Assembly: GCF_032362555.1 (NCBI RefSeq) | Contig: NC_083507.1 | Location: 9,675,001 to 9,739,000 of the forward strand | Direction of reading: 5' to 3' | DNA length: 64,000 nt | From: Amyelois transitella | Taxonomy: Eukaryota > Arthropoda > Insecta > Lepidoptera > Pyralidae | In this document: piece after piece, positions 47,901 through 56,720 of the stretch | Position numbering within the stretch: the first letter of the stretch is position 1 | Layout of the letters: each line of letters opens with the position of its first letter | Translations under genes and position numbers: made by a program | The notes under the pieces: generated by a model | Told to the model about the DNA's origin: nothing | Database searches by the model: none | The model's input: only the letters and a program-made list of their open reading frames with translations

Positions 47901-50797
47901 CAAGACTGTTGGCTCTGTCTACCCCGCAAGAGATATAGACGTGACCATATGTATGTAGGTATGTATGTGTTTTCGTGCTAATTCATGTACGTTATAGTAT
48001 AGCACAATCACGATAGGTAAGAGAGCGTCGGTGGCCGTATCTGTATGGTGTCCGGTAAATGCGCAGAAAAACACAGGTTCAAACCCCACCTCGCCCATGT
48101 ATCAATGACTATTTTCGATGTTATGTACTTTGTATACTAACTGATAGCCTCATCATAAGGGAAAACATCGTGAGGAAACCTGCACATTCAGGCAACTGGA
48201 TGTTAGGTTTCCCTGCTAAGGTTGCGGAGGCCAAATGGGAGTCGATCCATGTAAAAACTTGACTCATCTTATCCCAGATCCATGTTCAAAGGCATAGTTT
48301 CGGGTCCTCTCCACTGTAATGAGGATGCAACCGGGATTAAAGTTAGGAGGAAGAAGAAGAAATCATGGCGGTGGTCATCACCTGCTGGGTTTTTCTTCTT
48401 AGTCGAACACAATTGTCAGAGTGGTCGTGGTTGCGCAGATTAGGTACATGGAGAGGTGTTCGGCGGGTCGTATTCTTTCCCGAGGATTGTTCTCTCAGTG
48501 ATGTGCTTCCATTTCTGCCGGTTACAGACGTCGCGAGTACACTAGACCATGGTAGACTCAGTAGCTTTTTTGATCAGGTCAGTCCAGTGAGTTGGTGATC
48601 GGCCGCGCGTTCTCTTGCCTTCCACCTGGCCCTGAATAACCAGTCTCTCCATCGAGTTCTCATTTCGGGAAATTTTAAGCTATTCACTTCGCACAAATTT
48701 GAGTAAAACCATAAAAGGAAAAAAAGAAAAATCATTATCACACCACCACCCATGGCTTTACCAACCTTCTGGTCATACGAGCCGAATCATGGGTGGAGTG
48801 CACTGCTCTTGCATTTGCTCTGTCACACAAGCTCTCACAACAGCGCACAATTTCTCTCTACAAAATCTCTATAGAGTCCTATTAGGTACCAACCCCCTAT
48901 TCTATGGGGGCTGACAATTGGCGTTACGTTACTCATGCCATCGCCGATTGGTCGGAAAAGGAGAAAAGAACAGTTTAATCGACGAACTTCTTTTTTTTCT
49001 GTTTTCTTCTTATGGTGCAATAAAGAATCTATCTATCTATCTTCTAATCAATAATCATTTTATTAAATGCGACGTTACAATAGGGGATATATGATGACAA
49101 TAATAGAAATTACTTCAGTATTATGAAGTAAGTGATGATTAAAACACACACCATTAAGGAAACTTGACCCTCTTGTCTAAATGTGGATAATTATATGACG
49201 ATTGCGACAAAGGAAATATTAATTATCTTATGAATGAAAATAATAAGGATCAAACACACACACGTATCAAGTCATTTAGAGGCTTGAGAATAAAACCTAT
49301 GACACCAGTTTCAACTCTAGATAATAAAATACATACAAAAAAATTAAATACTAATTTTTCATATGTACCGTAAAAGGCGACTAAGGGAATGGCTTATAAA
49401 CTTGAGATTTTTCTTGTAAGTAGTTAATGGACTAGCAACTTGTCACTATTTCAATCTCAATACCAGCTGAACGTGGCGTTACAGTGTTCTTGAGACAGTT
49501 GGCTTTTATCAAATCAAAAGGAAGAATAATCAAAATATATTAAAATAAAATACAGAAGTTAAAAGTTCTTCAGGTCAACAGCGATTGATGCAAGTATTGT
49601 TTCTCAAGATTTTAGATATTTCGTCACATGATGTAAAAACATCTTTCTCGATTGACAATACAATAATATTATGCAAATAACATTGAAATAACAAGACATT
49701 TGAATGTCACATTTGCAAATCATTACGATATTTCATCTATGACATAAAACCACCCTTTATAGCGAATTACGAGAAGGTTGTTTCCTCGCCACATTAAACT
49801 CATCTAATAATTCTTTACTATGTTGGCTATGTCTACTCCGCAAGGGATATGTAGACGTGATTCTACTTTTGTTTGTCTGCACCTATGCAAATACTTTTTT
49901 GTAATACAGATAACCATAGTACAAAATTGGTATTAGCTCCAAGTCGGATCTCTATTTCTTAATTTAATAATTATGTTTATCAGATTTAGGTACACTTATC
50001 TTTCTTCTTATATATATAAAAAAAAGGAAAAATGAAATGACATTGATTGACCGACTGACGTATCAATGCATAAGCGAAACCACTACGTGAGATAGTTTCC
50101 CGGAACGGATTTTTAGATTTACGAGGGGAGCAGTGATCGTATTCTTACTTAAAATGTATCTGATCAATTGACCTTTAGGACGACAAAAAGGATAAATTTG
50201 CCTGTTTTACATCTCTGGATTCTAAAAATAATCTGCATTAACTCAGCAAGAAGACTGTAACTGAAAATACGTGCTCGAGATTTTAATAAGAACTTTAGTG
50301 TACACATAAATAATTACTAAACAAGGCTGGGCTTAATATTCAAATCGCGTCTCAAATTTACACAAGGAAGATCTGTTTAAAAGACAAAAGAAAACTTGAG
50401 TATATATTTTTTAAATAAATAACTCGGGTGTATTCAGTTTAAGAAGCACTAAGTTAACCAGTCGGTTATTGCAGGATTTTCACAGAGTTTACTGTGATGG
50501 ATTATTTTTTTAAAATACTTAGTTGAGCAAGCAAATATTAATAAATAATCGTTAATAATAATAAAATAGAGAGACAGAGAGAGAGAAAGAGATCAGCGTA
50601 ATATTAGATATCCTTTTAAATTTATAATTCTGATTAAAGTCGAAATTTATGTCAAATTTATGAGTAAGTATTGAAACAAATACAAATTACTTACGTGTTG
50701 TGAGTATGATATCATTTTCAGCAGCTTCCCCATTGTGGCACATCACTGCCAAGCATAATACTAGGACAGATACAATGCAGCTATCAGCCATTTTCAT
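35908..50797 (-). CDS. JHBP/takeout-like secreted protein, gene E (complete)
   Basis: Five minus-strand exons in frame: 50797-50695, 38680-38440, 37017-36884, 36412-36263, 36059-35908; 259 residues. The signal peptide lies in the first exon (KMADSCIVSVLVLCLAV core); the first of two possible Met codons was chosen. The Cys pair is C41 and C51 (CSRSDPQLDTC), followed by HLRPYLARGLSDIGLPPMEP, two sequons (NIT, NYT), the beta-wrap and the C-terminal FMKVPIDVWLKP typical of takeout proteins. Of the five it looks most like classical takeout. Exon 2 fuses exons 2 and 3 of B and D, as in gene C. It is inverted relative to A-D, and its first intron is 12 kb, filled with repeats. Expected to be a secreted carrier of a hydrophobic ligand. 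Confidence 0.93.
37230..37330 (+). repeat. SINE-A 5' fragment
   Basis: GTGGCTGCCGGCACTTC, CACTCCATCCCCTTTCCATG, GGATGTGGTAAAATGCGA; gene E intron 2. Confidence 0.5.
37335..37445 (-). repeat. SINE-C fragment
   Basis: The reverse complement contains ATATGGGGTAGGTTACCC and GGTTGCGGAGGTACTA; gene E intron 2. Confidence 0.45.
37785..37862 (+). repeat. Interspersed repeat family E 5' scrap
   Basis: CTACTTATGTTATAAATGCGACAG...GTTTGTGAGG, the start of the family E pattern. Confidence 0.4.
39790..40060 (-). repeat. Retroposon-like fragment
   Basis: CTAGCGACCCGCCCCGGCTT, then CGCACGGGCGCAAAATTCGG and a terminal CATACAAACAAACAGAC, wording shared with many arthropod retroposon ends. A related short block (TAGCGGCCCGTCACGGCTTC) occurs near 23197. 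Confidence 0.45.
40118..40250 (+). repeat. SINE-A 5' half
   Basis: Head GTGCCGTGTGGTACCCGGAA, with an internal insertion before CCCATGGATGTCGTAAAAG; truncated before the 3' hairpin. Confidence 0.65.
40305..40340 (-). mobile_element. LINE 3' tip (AYPxGK family)
   Basis: The reverse complement reads CCTGGGAAAGAGGCGTGATT, then TTATG repeats; only the tail end is present. Confidence 0.45.
41590..41790 (+). mobile_element. LINE ORF2 C-terminal fragment (AYPxGK family)
   Basis: One frame reads KGKANVLD-stop-IGDVLAKGLVKS, then RMNEAKDMCVYRSRK-stop-DVSVYPFGKRP. This is the C-terminal wording of a common lepidopteran non-LTR retrotransposon, with two in-frame stops, so it is dead. Clade not certain; the (TATG)n tail of sister fragments would fit an RTE-like element. 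Confidence 0.6.
43605..43775 (-). repeat. SINE-A 3' half
   Basis: Reverse orientation: TCCCTTGCGGAGTAGG...GTAGACAGAGCC and GGAATTGAGATTCAAACAGT. Confidence 0.6.
46602..46740 (-). mobile_element. LINE 3' end (AYPxGK family)
   Basis: The longest 3'-end copy in this orientation: the reverse complement has GAAGCGAAAGAAGTATGCAG, TTTCTGCCTATTTCTCCGGG and AAAGAGGCATGATTTATG, then a TATG tail. Confidence 0.6.
46945..47045 (-). repeat. SINE-A fragment
   Basis: GAAAGAATTGCGATTCAAAT and AGTGACAGGTTGTTAGAC in reverse. Confidence 0.5.
47701..47968 (+). mobile_element. SINE-A copy with 12-bp target-site duplication
   Basis: Full-length copy flanked by exact GTTTTCGTGCTA at 47689-47700 and 47969-47980. 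A good reference copy for the family. Confidence 0.92.
48018..48361 (+). mobile_element. SINE-C full copy (tRNA-derived)
   Basis: The head carries an RNA polymerase III B box, GGTTCAAACCC at 48076-48086. The body follows (CATCGTGAGGAAACCTGCAC, GGTTGCGGAGG, GAGGATGCAACCGGGATTAA), with a GGAGGAAGAAGAAGAA tail. This copy defines the family. Confidence 0.75.
48365..48690 (-). mobile_element. LINE ORF2 C-terminal fragment (second family)
   Basis: The minus strand encodes MERLVIQGQVEGKRTRGRSP, THWTDLIKKATESTMV, a stop, then CNRQKWKHIT and, in another frame, NHDHSDNCVRLRRK. This is the characteristic tail of a lepidopteran non-LTR retrotransposon, broken by a stop and a frameshift. It meets the SINE-C copy tail to tail. 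Confidence 0.6.
48700..49048 (+). repeat. Retroposon 3' end with (TCTA)n tail
   Basis: A block of mixed composition that ends ATGGTGCAATAAAGAATCTA and (TCTA)n at 49027-49042, as a polyadenylation-type retroposon end would. Family not recognised. Confidence 0.4.
49364..49507 (+). repeat. SINE-A middle fragment
   Basis: CCGTAAAAGGCGACTAAGGG through AGCTGAACGTGGCG; both ends missing. Confidence 0.55.
49825..49862 (+). repeat. SINE-A 3' scrap
   Basis: GTCTACTCCGCAAGGGATAT followed by GTAGACGTGATT: the 3' hairpin only. Confidence 0.5.
50569..50592. repeat. (GA)n microsatellite
   Basis: Imperfect GA run in gene E intron 1, about 100 bp from its first exon. Confidence 0.8.
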
Positions 50798-51994
50798 ATT
50801 TAAATATTTTATTATACTTTTTAATTACTTTTCGTTGTGAAAAATACTAAACGTATTTATTTATTCAATAACGACAATCCGTAACTTTCGGTCAGCACAC
50901 GACCTTTATCACACTTTTTTTTCTTCCAATTTTGAGTACTGGTCAAAAATAAAAATCGAATTTTTTTGTCTATGTATGTTCGAAATTTGAAATCAGCCGC
51001 GTCCGGAGGTCGGCAGAATCAGTTGGCAATAGGCGCGAGGTTGGGCCGCGAGACGGGCGCGCGTTTCATTTTGTTTGAAGTGAAAGCAAAAGACGATGAG
51101 TTTTATTCAAGTGCCATTTTCGTCATCCCTCAGCTCCCCACTTCGGCGCACTATTTACCACGTGCATGGAACAAAAATTCGTAGGAATTGATTTTTCTAT
51201 GCGATTTCATGGTAGTTAATCTTGGCTGACCATTGTTATATCACATCACGCGATGGCCCCGACAAGAACATTGAGGACATCTTGGCTAACTCCATACCCA
51301 CTTTTTCATAAAGGTAATGGTAATAAAGATGCATTTTCATGCAAAACAAAAATTAATCTTTTTAGAAAATTACCATAGGTACACTATGTATAACATGTAA
51401 TCAATTTTATAAAAGAAAAAATAAGTGTGTAAGTCTATTTTGAATAATATGCAAAGTAATGTGACTTTAGACCTTTACACAAAAACAATGAAAGATATTA
51501 GTTAAAATTTGACATACAAATAGTTCATTGGCACATGACACGCTCATGAAGATTCTAATACCCAGCAAAGCTTTGTGGAAAAACATGACTTACCGAAAGC
51601 ATGGTCAAAGGTACATTCCAAACTCGAACTAGGTTCGGATGTACCCGGGATTAACCCGAAGCCTAAGAAGAAGAAGGCAGAAGGTGCAACTGGGAACATG
51701 CCATGATGCGAGAGAAAAAGAGAGAGAGAAGAAGTAGTATCCATAAAGTACTATTAGTACACATGAATTGAAAAATACATAAAATATTTCTACTTCTGTC
51801 CTAGAATATTCTGTATATGTAGTGAAAATAAATTATTCAATTAGGTACTCAAGATTATCACTTTATTATAACATAGGTACTTATTTGTTTCTTCTCTATC
51901 TATATTAATTTATCACTTGCAAAATTATACTTCATAATTAACGTAGAGATCGCTAAAAACAATAGTTCTTACAATTATTAGGTATATATTATAC

Positions 51995-52232
51995 AAGCTG
52001 TGTCCGCTACTTCGTCCGCGTTGAATAGTTATTTTGGGCATCATTGAAGCCCTCAAGGATGAATAATTTTCCCCTTTTTTTCACATTTTCTATTATTTCT
52101 TTGCTCCTTATAGTTGCAGCGTGATATTATATAGCCTTTCTCGATAAATGGTCTATTCAATGCAAAATAATTTTTCAATTCGAACGATCGTGTTCAAACA
52201 AACAAACTCTTCAGCTTTATAATATTAATATA
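51995..52232 (+). mobile_element. Retroposon family D copy
   Basis: Homologous to 9848-10106, with about 20 bp extra (GCAGCGTGATATTATATAGC) in the middle, and the same CTTCAGCTTTATAATATTAA end. Confidence 0.65.
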
Positions 52233-52256
52233 TGTAGATGGTTACAAACTAGTCCA

Positions 52257-52363
52257 GCCCCCGTAGCATGGCACGCGCGACGCCATTTTTATCGCGCGAA
52301 AAAAGTGCAACAGCGATAGTATTTTGCGCGATGAAAACGGCGTCGCGAATGCCATACGGGGGC
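52257..52363. repeat. GC-rich fold-back, ~44-bp imperfect arms
   Basis: Arm 52257-52302 (starts GCCCCCGTAGCATGGCA) pairs with 52322-52363 (ends TGCCATACGGGGGC) with few mismatches across a ~20-nt loop. It is rich in CGCG, in contrast to its AT-rich surroundings. Confidence 0.8.
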
Positions 52364-52724
52364 AGAGATCATTCCTCATGGCGGCGAGGGTGCCATTTAT
52401 TTTTGGGGGCAAGTTTATAATTGCCCTAAAAACCAAACAGTTTCTTTGTCTTGTGGAACTATATAAATATATGTTCAATTACATACATCCATCAAATGTT
52501 TTAGTTTTTACTTTCCATTCCATTTAAGATTACTGTCAGATGCCAGTCATTTGAAGTTGTTAAAAATCAGTATGTGCCTATAAAATTTTAAGAATTATCT
52601 CGATTTCTCAAAGTTTCCAGTTCCACACTTATCTGAATTCTGTATTGCTATCAGTAAAGGAAAAAATCGTATCGTAAAAGCTGAGTAGATTCAATTAAAA
52701 CGAAAACTTGAGTAACTAAAGATT

Positions 52725-52872
52725 TGTAACCCTAGTCCAATATGGGGTTTACCTGCAAAGGTTATGAAGATCAGACGTAGTCGCTTTGTGTAAATACTTG
52801 TCTTACCCAATTAAGGAGCGTGGACAAGCTCTTCAGGGTTTTTAACAACACAAACGGGTCTAAAAGCCAGAA
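52725..52872 (+). repeat. SINE-C body (diverged)
   Basis: CCAATATGGGGTTTACCTGC, AAAGGTTATGAAGATCAGAC, then a truncated tail just before the SINE-A copy. Confidence 0.5.
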
Positions 52873-52900
52873 GCATGATAGTTTGGCCAACATTTTATTT

Positions 52901-53166
52901 GCCGTGTGGTTCCCGGCACCATTACAAAAAAGAATAGGACCTCTCCATCTCTTTCCCACGGATGTCATAAAAGGCGACTAAGGGATAGGCTTTTAAACTT
53001 GGGATTCCTCTTTTACGCGATGGGCTAGCAACCTGTCCCTATTTTAATCTCAATTCTAACACTAAGCCAAACAGCTGAGCGTGGCCTATAAGTCTTTTCA
53101 AGACTGGTAGCTCTGTCTACCCCGCTAGGGATGTAGACGTGATCATATGTATGTATGTATGTATTT
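52901..53166 (+). mobile_element. SINE-A copy with 9-bp target-site duplication
   Basis: Near-full, with four TATG units. ATTTTATTT at 52892-52900 repeats at 53167-53175. Confidence 0.88.
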
Positions 53167-53261
53167 ATTTTATTTAAAACGATAGTAAAACATGAAGCAT
53201 ACAAATATCTTAACCCTTACTAGGTAAACACTCTAGGGCCAACAGTTTTGAAAACAATGAA

Positions 53262-53322
53262 AGGACACGTTCAACTGGATGGCTTAATGATGGAATTGAG
53301 TTTCAGATAGTGACAGGTTGTA
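53262..53322 (-). repeat. SINE-A scrap
   Basis: GGCTTAATGATGGAATTGAG and ATAGTGACAGGTTGT in reverse. Confidence 0.5.
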
Positions 53323-53651
53323 TCATTAAGCACAAGGCTTTAATTCAAGTATCGGCATTGCATCTAACTCATCAAAATACAATCCCACAGGAAACTATTA
53401 TATTTTAATCGTTTTGTCAATTTGCAGCCCCGTAGAAGGCCGTTCTCAAATTGTTTACAAATTGTTGTTTCCCAACTTGATTGCCTGATATTATGTGGTC
53501 AAGTAGATTATACAATATACTCGTACGTAGACGATTAAGGTCAGGGGTCGGCGGCGGGCGCCTGAGAGACAACTGGCCCAATATATCCCTTTATCTACAG
53601 ACGGTCCACATTGTGGTACAAGGAAATGCCTTTAGTCACTTTTTTTCATTT

Positions 53652-54075
53652 ACAATTTTTAAAGTTGTGAAAACATACGATTGTATTGTGAATTTACTAT
53701 GACGTTTCGAATTTATCGTCTTATTTTATATTCGTGATTCCCGGCACTAATACAAAAAAGAATAGGACCACTCTATCTCTTTCCCATGGATGTCGTAAAA
53801 GGCGATAAGGGATAGGCTTACAAACTTGGGATTCTTTTCTAGGCGATGGGCTAGCAACCTGTCACTATTTGAATCTCAATTCTATCATTAAGCCAAATAG
53901 CTGAACGTGGCCATTCAGTCTTTTCAAGACTGTTGGCTCTGTCTACCCCGTAAGGGATATAGACGTGATGATATGTATGTATGTATGTTATATTTTTTTA
54001 AAGCTGTGAAAACATACAATTGTATTGTGAATTTACTATGACGTTCTGAATTAATCGTTTTATTTTATTATATTC
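53652..54075 (+). repeat. ~80-bp direct repeat flanking a SINE-A copy
   Basis: 53652-53733 and about 53990-54075 are close copies of one another (shared GTGAAAACATAC and TTGTATTGTGAATTTACTAT). The SINE-A element 53734-53989 sits exactly between them. Confidence 0.8.
53734..53989 (+). mobile_element. SINE-A copy
   Basis: Nearly full length; it lacks the first few bases of the head (starts TGATTCCCGGCAC) and has a clean (TATG)n tail. Confidence 0.9.
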
Positions 54076-54500
54076 ATACTAAAACTATGCCAACCGCTCT
54101 AGCTGCGTAAAAGAACTACTTATTTATAAAATTTTAAGATATCCCCTTTTAGCATCCTATAGGAAAATACCCGAGTACATACCAAATTTCAACCTGTCAC
54201 TATAACTAGCTCAATTTTTAAGGTTAATTATATAAATATGTAGCTTAAATACATCAATATTTTTAGACAAGTTTTCCTTTTTTTATCCACTCGTAAAATA
54301 ATCGTGGTGAAGTGTAAACCGGGCATTACTTTATCGCTACTTTTTCTATATGAAACATGTAGAGAAACGTGGTAAGATAATTTTTTATCAGAATAATTGT
54401 TATTTTTTTGCGCATTTGCAAATACTAGTACACTATAGATATTATATACTTCTGTAGATGTAATTTTGCTACATAGTATCACTAATAATGATTATATATA

Positions 54501-54753
54501 TGTGCCGTGTGGTTCCCGGCACTTAAAAATGGGACCACTCTATATCTTTCCCACGGATATCATGAAAGGGGTATAAAAAAAACTTGGAATTAAATTAAGG
54601 CAATGGACTTGCTAGTCGTTTGCATCAATTAAGATTCAAATTCAGAATAGTGACAACTATTGGAATCTCAATTCCATCTTTAAAAGCCATAGAGCTGAGC
54701 TTGGTATTTCAGTCTTTATGAGACTATTGGCTCTGTCTGCCCCGCAAGGGATA
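54501..54753 (+). mobile_element. SINE-A copy (old)
   Basis: Intact head but a diverged middle with an insertion; the 3' hairpin CTGCCCCGCAAGGGATAA is kept and the TATG tail is lost. Confidence 0.75.
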
Positions 54754-55607
54754 ACGTATAACATTTGTTGTACAAAATACAAATGTATAGCGCAATAGGT
54801 GGAATATATGCTAGAAGCATTATCTACCAATCAACTATTGGGTTGACTGGTATATATAGACTATACATATATTTCAAAACATTTAATGTAGATAAATTAT
54901 TCTTAGTTGCCTCTCTTATTAGTTTTAGACTAAAAGGAAAGATAGAGAGGGTCTATTATGAACACCTGTTTCTGGTCTTTTCCATATCTAAAATTTACAA
55001 TGAATGTTTACATACAACTACTTCTTAAAGAGTGTACGACTGAGGAAAAGAATTACCCTCGAGTGTATTTGTTGCGCATAAACAAGTTACAAGTTTATAA
55101 CAAACATAAATCTTTATTTGCTTTATATAAACAAGGCAAAGATATATCGCATGGTCTGATAAATGCCATCCGTCACAGACGACAGAACGGTAATACCGTG
55201 GACGATGCAGTAATTACTGTAACAACTCGGTAACAATACAGTCCGAAGGCGGAAAGTCGCACAATACGCGTAATTGTACGTAATCCTTTCACCTCCATGG
55301 AGAAAACAAACAGTGTAAACTTGTGACAATAGAAGAATCAAAATTTTGCAACTTTTGCAGGAGAACATATCTCATATAAATTGGATCTTGATGACAGAGT
55401 GTGATCACTGGTAGTCTCGGTCTCTCGATCGATTTCTCTCATTCTAGAATTGGATTTCTGACTGTTATCAGCGTCTGAAGCTTTCTGGAACAATTGATCA
55501 GGTCAAGGTTGTTATCTTAACCAACTCAACTAATTACTATGATATTACGAGTGTTTATTTGAGTAGGTAGCGTATCTATAATTTACATTCTGTGTAGAAC
55601 TAGCTAG

Positions 55608-55738
55608 TGAAGTGGGCTAGCAAGCACTATTTGAATCTCAATTCTATTGTTAAGCCCAGCAGCTGAACGTCAGTCTGTCAGTCTTTCAGGACTGCTGTGT
55701 CTATCTACCCCGCAAGGGATATAGACGTGATTATATGA
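55608..55738 (+). mobile_element. SINE-A copy, 5'-truncated
   Basis: Begins at GTGGGCTAGCAAGC, keeps the 3' hairpin and GACGTGATTATATG. Confidence 0.7.
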
Positions 55739-55793
55739 AATTAATAATGTAGAACGCTCACGTCTTGTTATGAGTGTAGTTTTTTTTCTTAAA

Positions 55794-55820
55794 GTTCGAC
55801 GCGTTGAAGACGCGTCGAAC
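55794..55820. repeat. Perfect 11-bp GC-rich hairpin
   Basis: GTTCGACGCGT pairs with ACGCGTCGAAC across loop TGAAG. Confidence 0.9.
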
Positions 55821-56649
55821 CAAGCTTAGTGGAAATATCGGGAAGCGAACCCCAGGCCCCGAAGCATTTTGGCGGAGGATGCAACCGGAAACAACGAGAG
55901 AACTAGAGTACCTACCTAATATCCCACTGGTGCGTTAATAATCACTTAATGGTCGCATTATAACTAAACCCTAAAAATACATTGCATACATATCATGCCA
56001 ATCTTTTCAGTCAACTTATTTTGTTTCACCAATATTTTCATGCAAGTTCAGGGTACTCTTGATTCGACTTTTCACCAGAACCTCGGCAATATGACCAAGA
56101 TACGTTCTCGACCTTCATCAAACTATAATCTGTTACTTATTAAAAAGACTTGATGGTCGTCCAAAATAGAGATAATTTCCATCTGTAAGATAAAATGGGG
56201 GAGTAAAAAGGACTGGTCTGAATCGACCAGTATTTTTACCTATTAGAAGGTCTGCGTAGTAGCTTAATACAGTTTTATCTCATTCACACATATCTTTTAT
56301 TTATATTCTTAGCGGTCATTACTTCTTGCCTATAACAATTATTTTCACAGCATACAGAAAAAAGAATTAAGTTTACTATCCATTACCAGATTAACATATA
56401 AAACAATTGCAGCTTCTAGAAAACACGCATCGATGTATAGATATTTGTACAATGTAGTTTAAAGTTCATTTGATAATTTGTGTGACAGATTTATCTTTAT
56501 TATAATGAAATAATTTACGCGTTATCCAGAACAGAACGTGGTACCATTACCAGTGGTCTCATTGACTACAAGAAATGTATACGCATTTATTATAATAGAA
56601 ATTCAAAATTATTTGTGGCTGTGATAATAATTAAGTAACAAAAGTGAAT

Positions 56650-56656
56650 TATAAAA
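56650..56656 (+). promoter_or_regulatory. Possible TATA box of the SLC18B1-like gene
   Basis: TATAAAA 65 nt upstream of the start codon. The surroundings are so AT-rich that this could be chance. Confidence 0.25.
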
Positions 56657-56720
56657 TAATTAAGACAATTTTAGGAAAAAATCTGAAATTTAAAAACAAA
56701 ATAGCAACGGAACTTCTGAA

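Larger units (their letters stand above)
38681..50694 (-). other. First intron of gene E (12 kb), repeat-filled
   Basis: It holds SINE-A fragments and one full copy, SINE-C, several LINE fragments and long AT-rich tracts. I see no further exon belonging to E and no nested gene with splice support. Confidence 0.65.
50798..56649. other. Intergenic stretch between genes E and SLC18B1
   Basis: Divergent promoter-side region. It holds a CpG-rich patch (about 50995-51070), family D, a GC-rich fold-back (52257-52363), SINE-C, six SINE-A copies or pieces and an 11-bp hairpin. No exon with splice support seen. Confidence 0.6.

Noticed and set aside
48365-48598. Plus-strand 77-codon ORF
   Set aside because: It is antisense to a LINE C-terminal fragment encoded on the minus strand.
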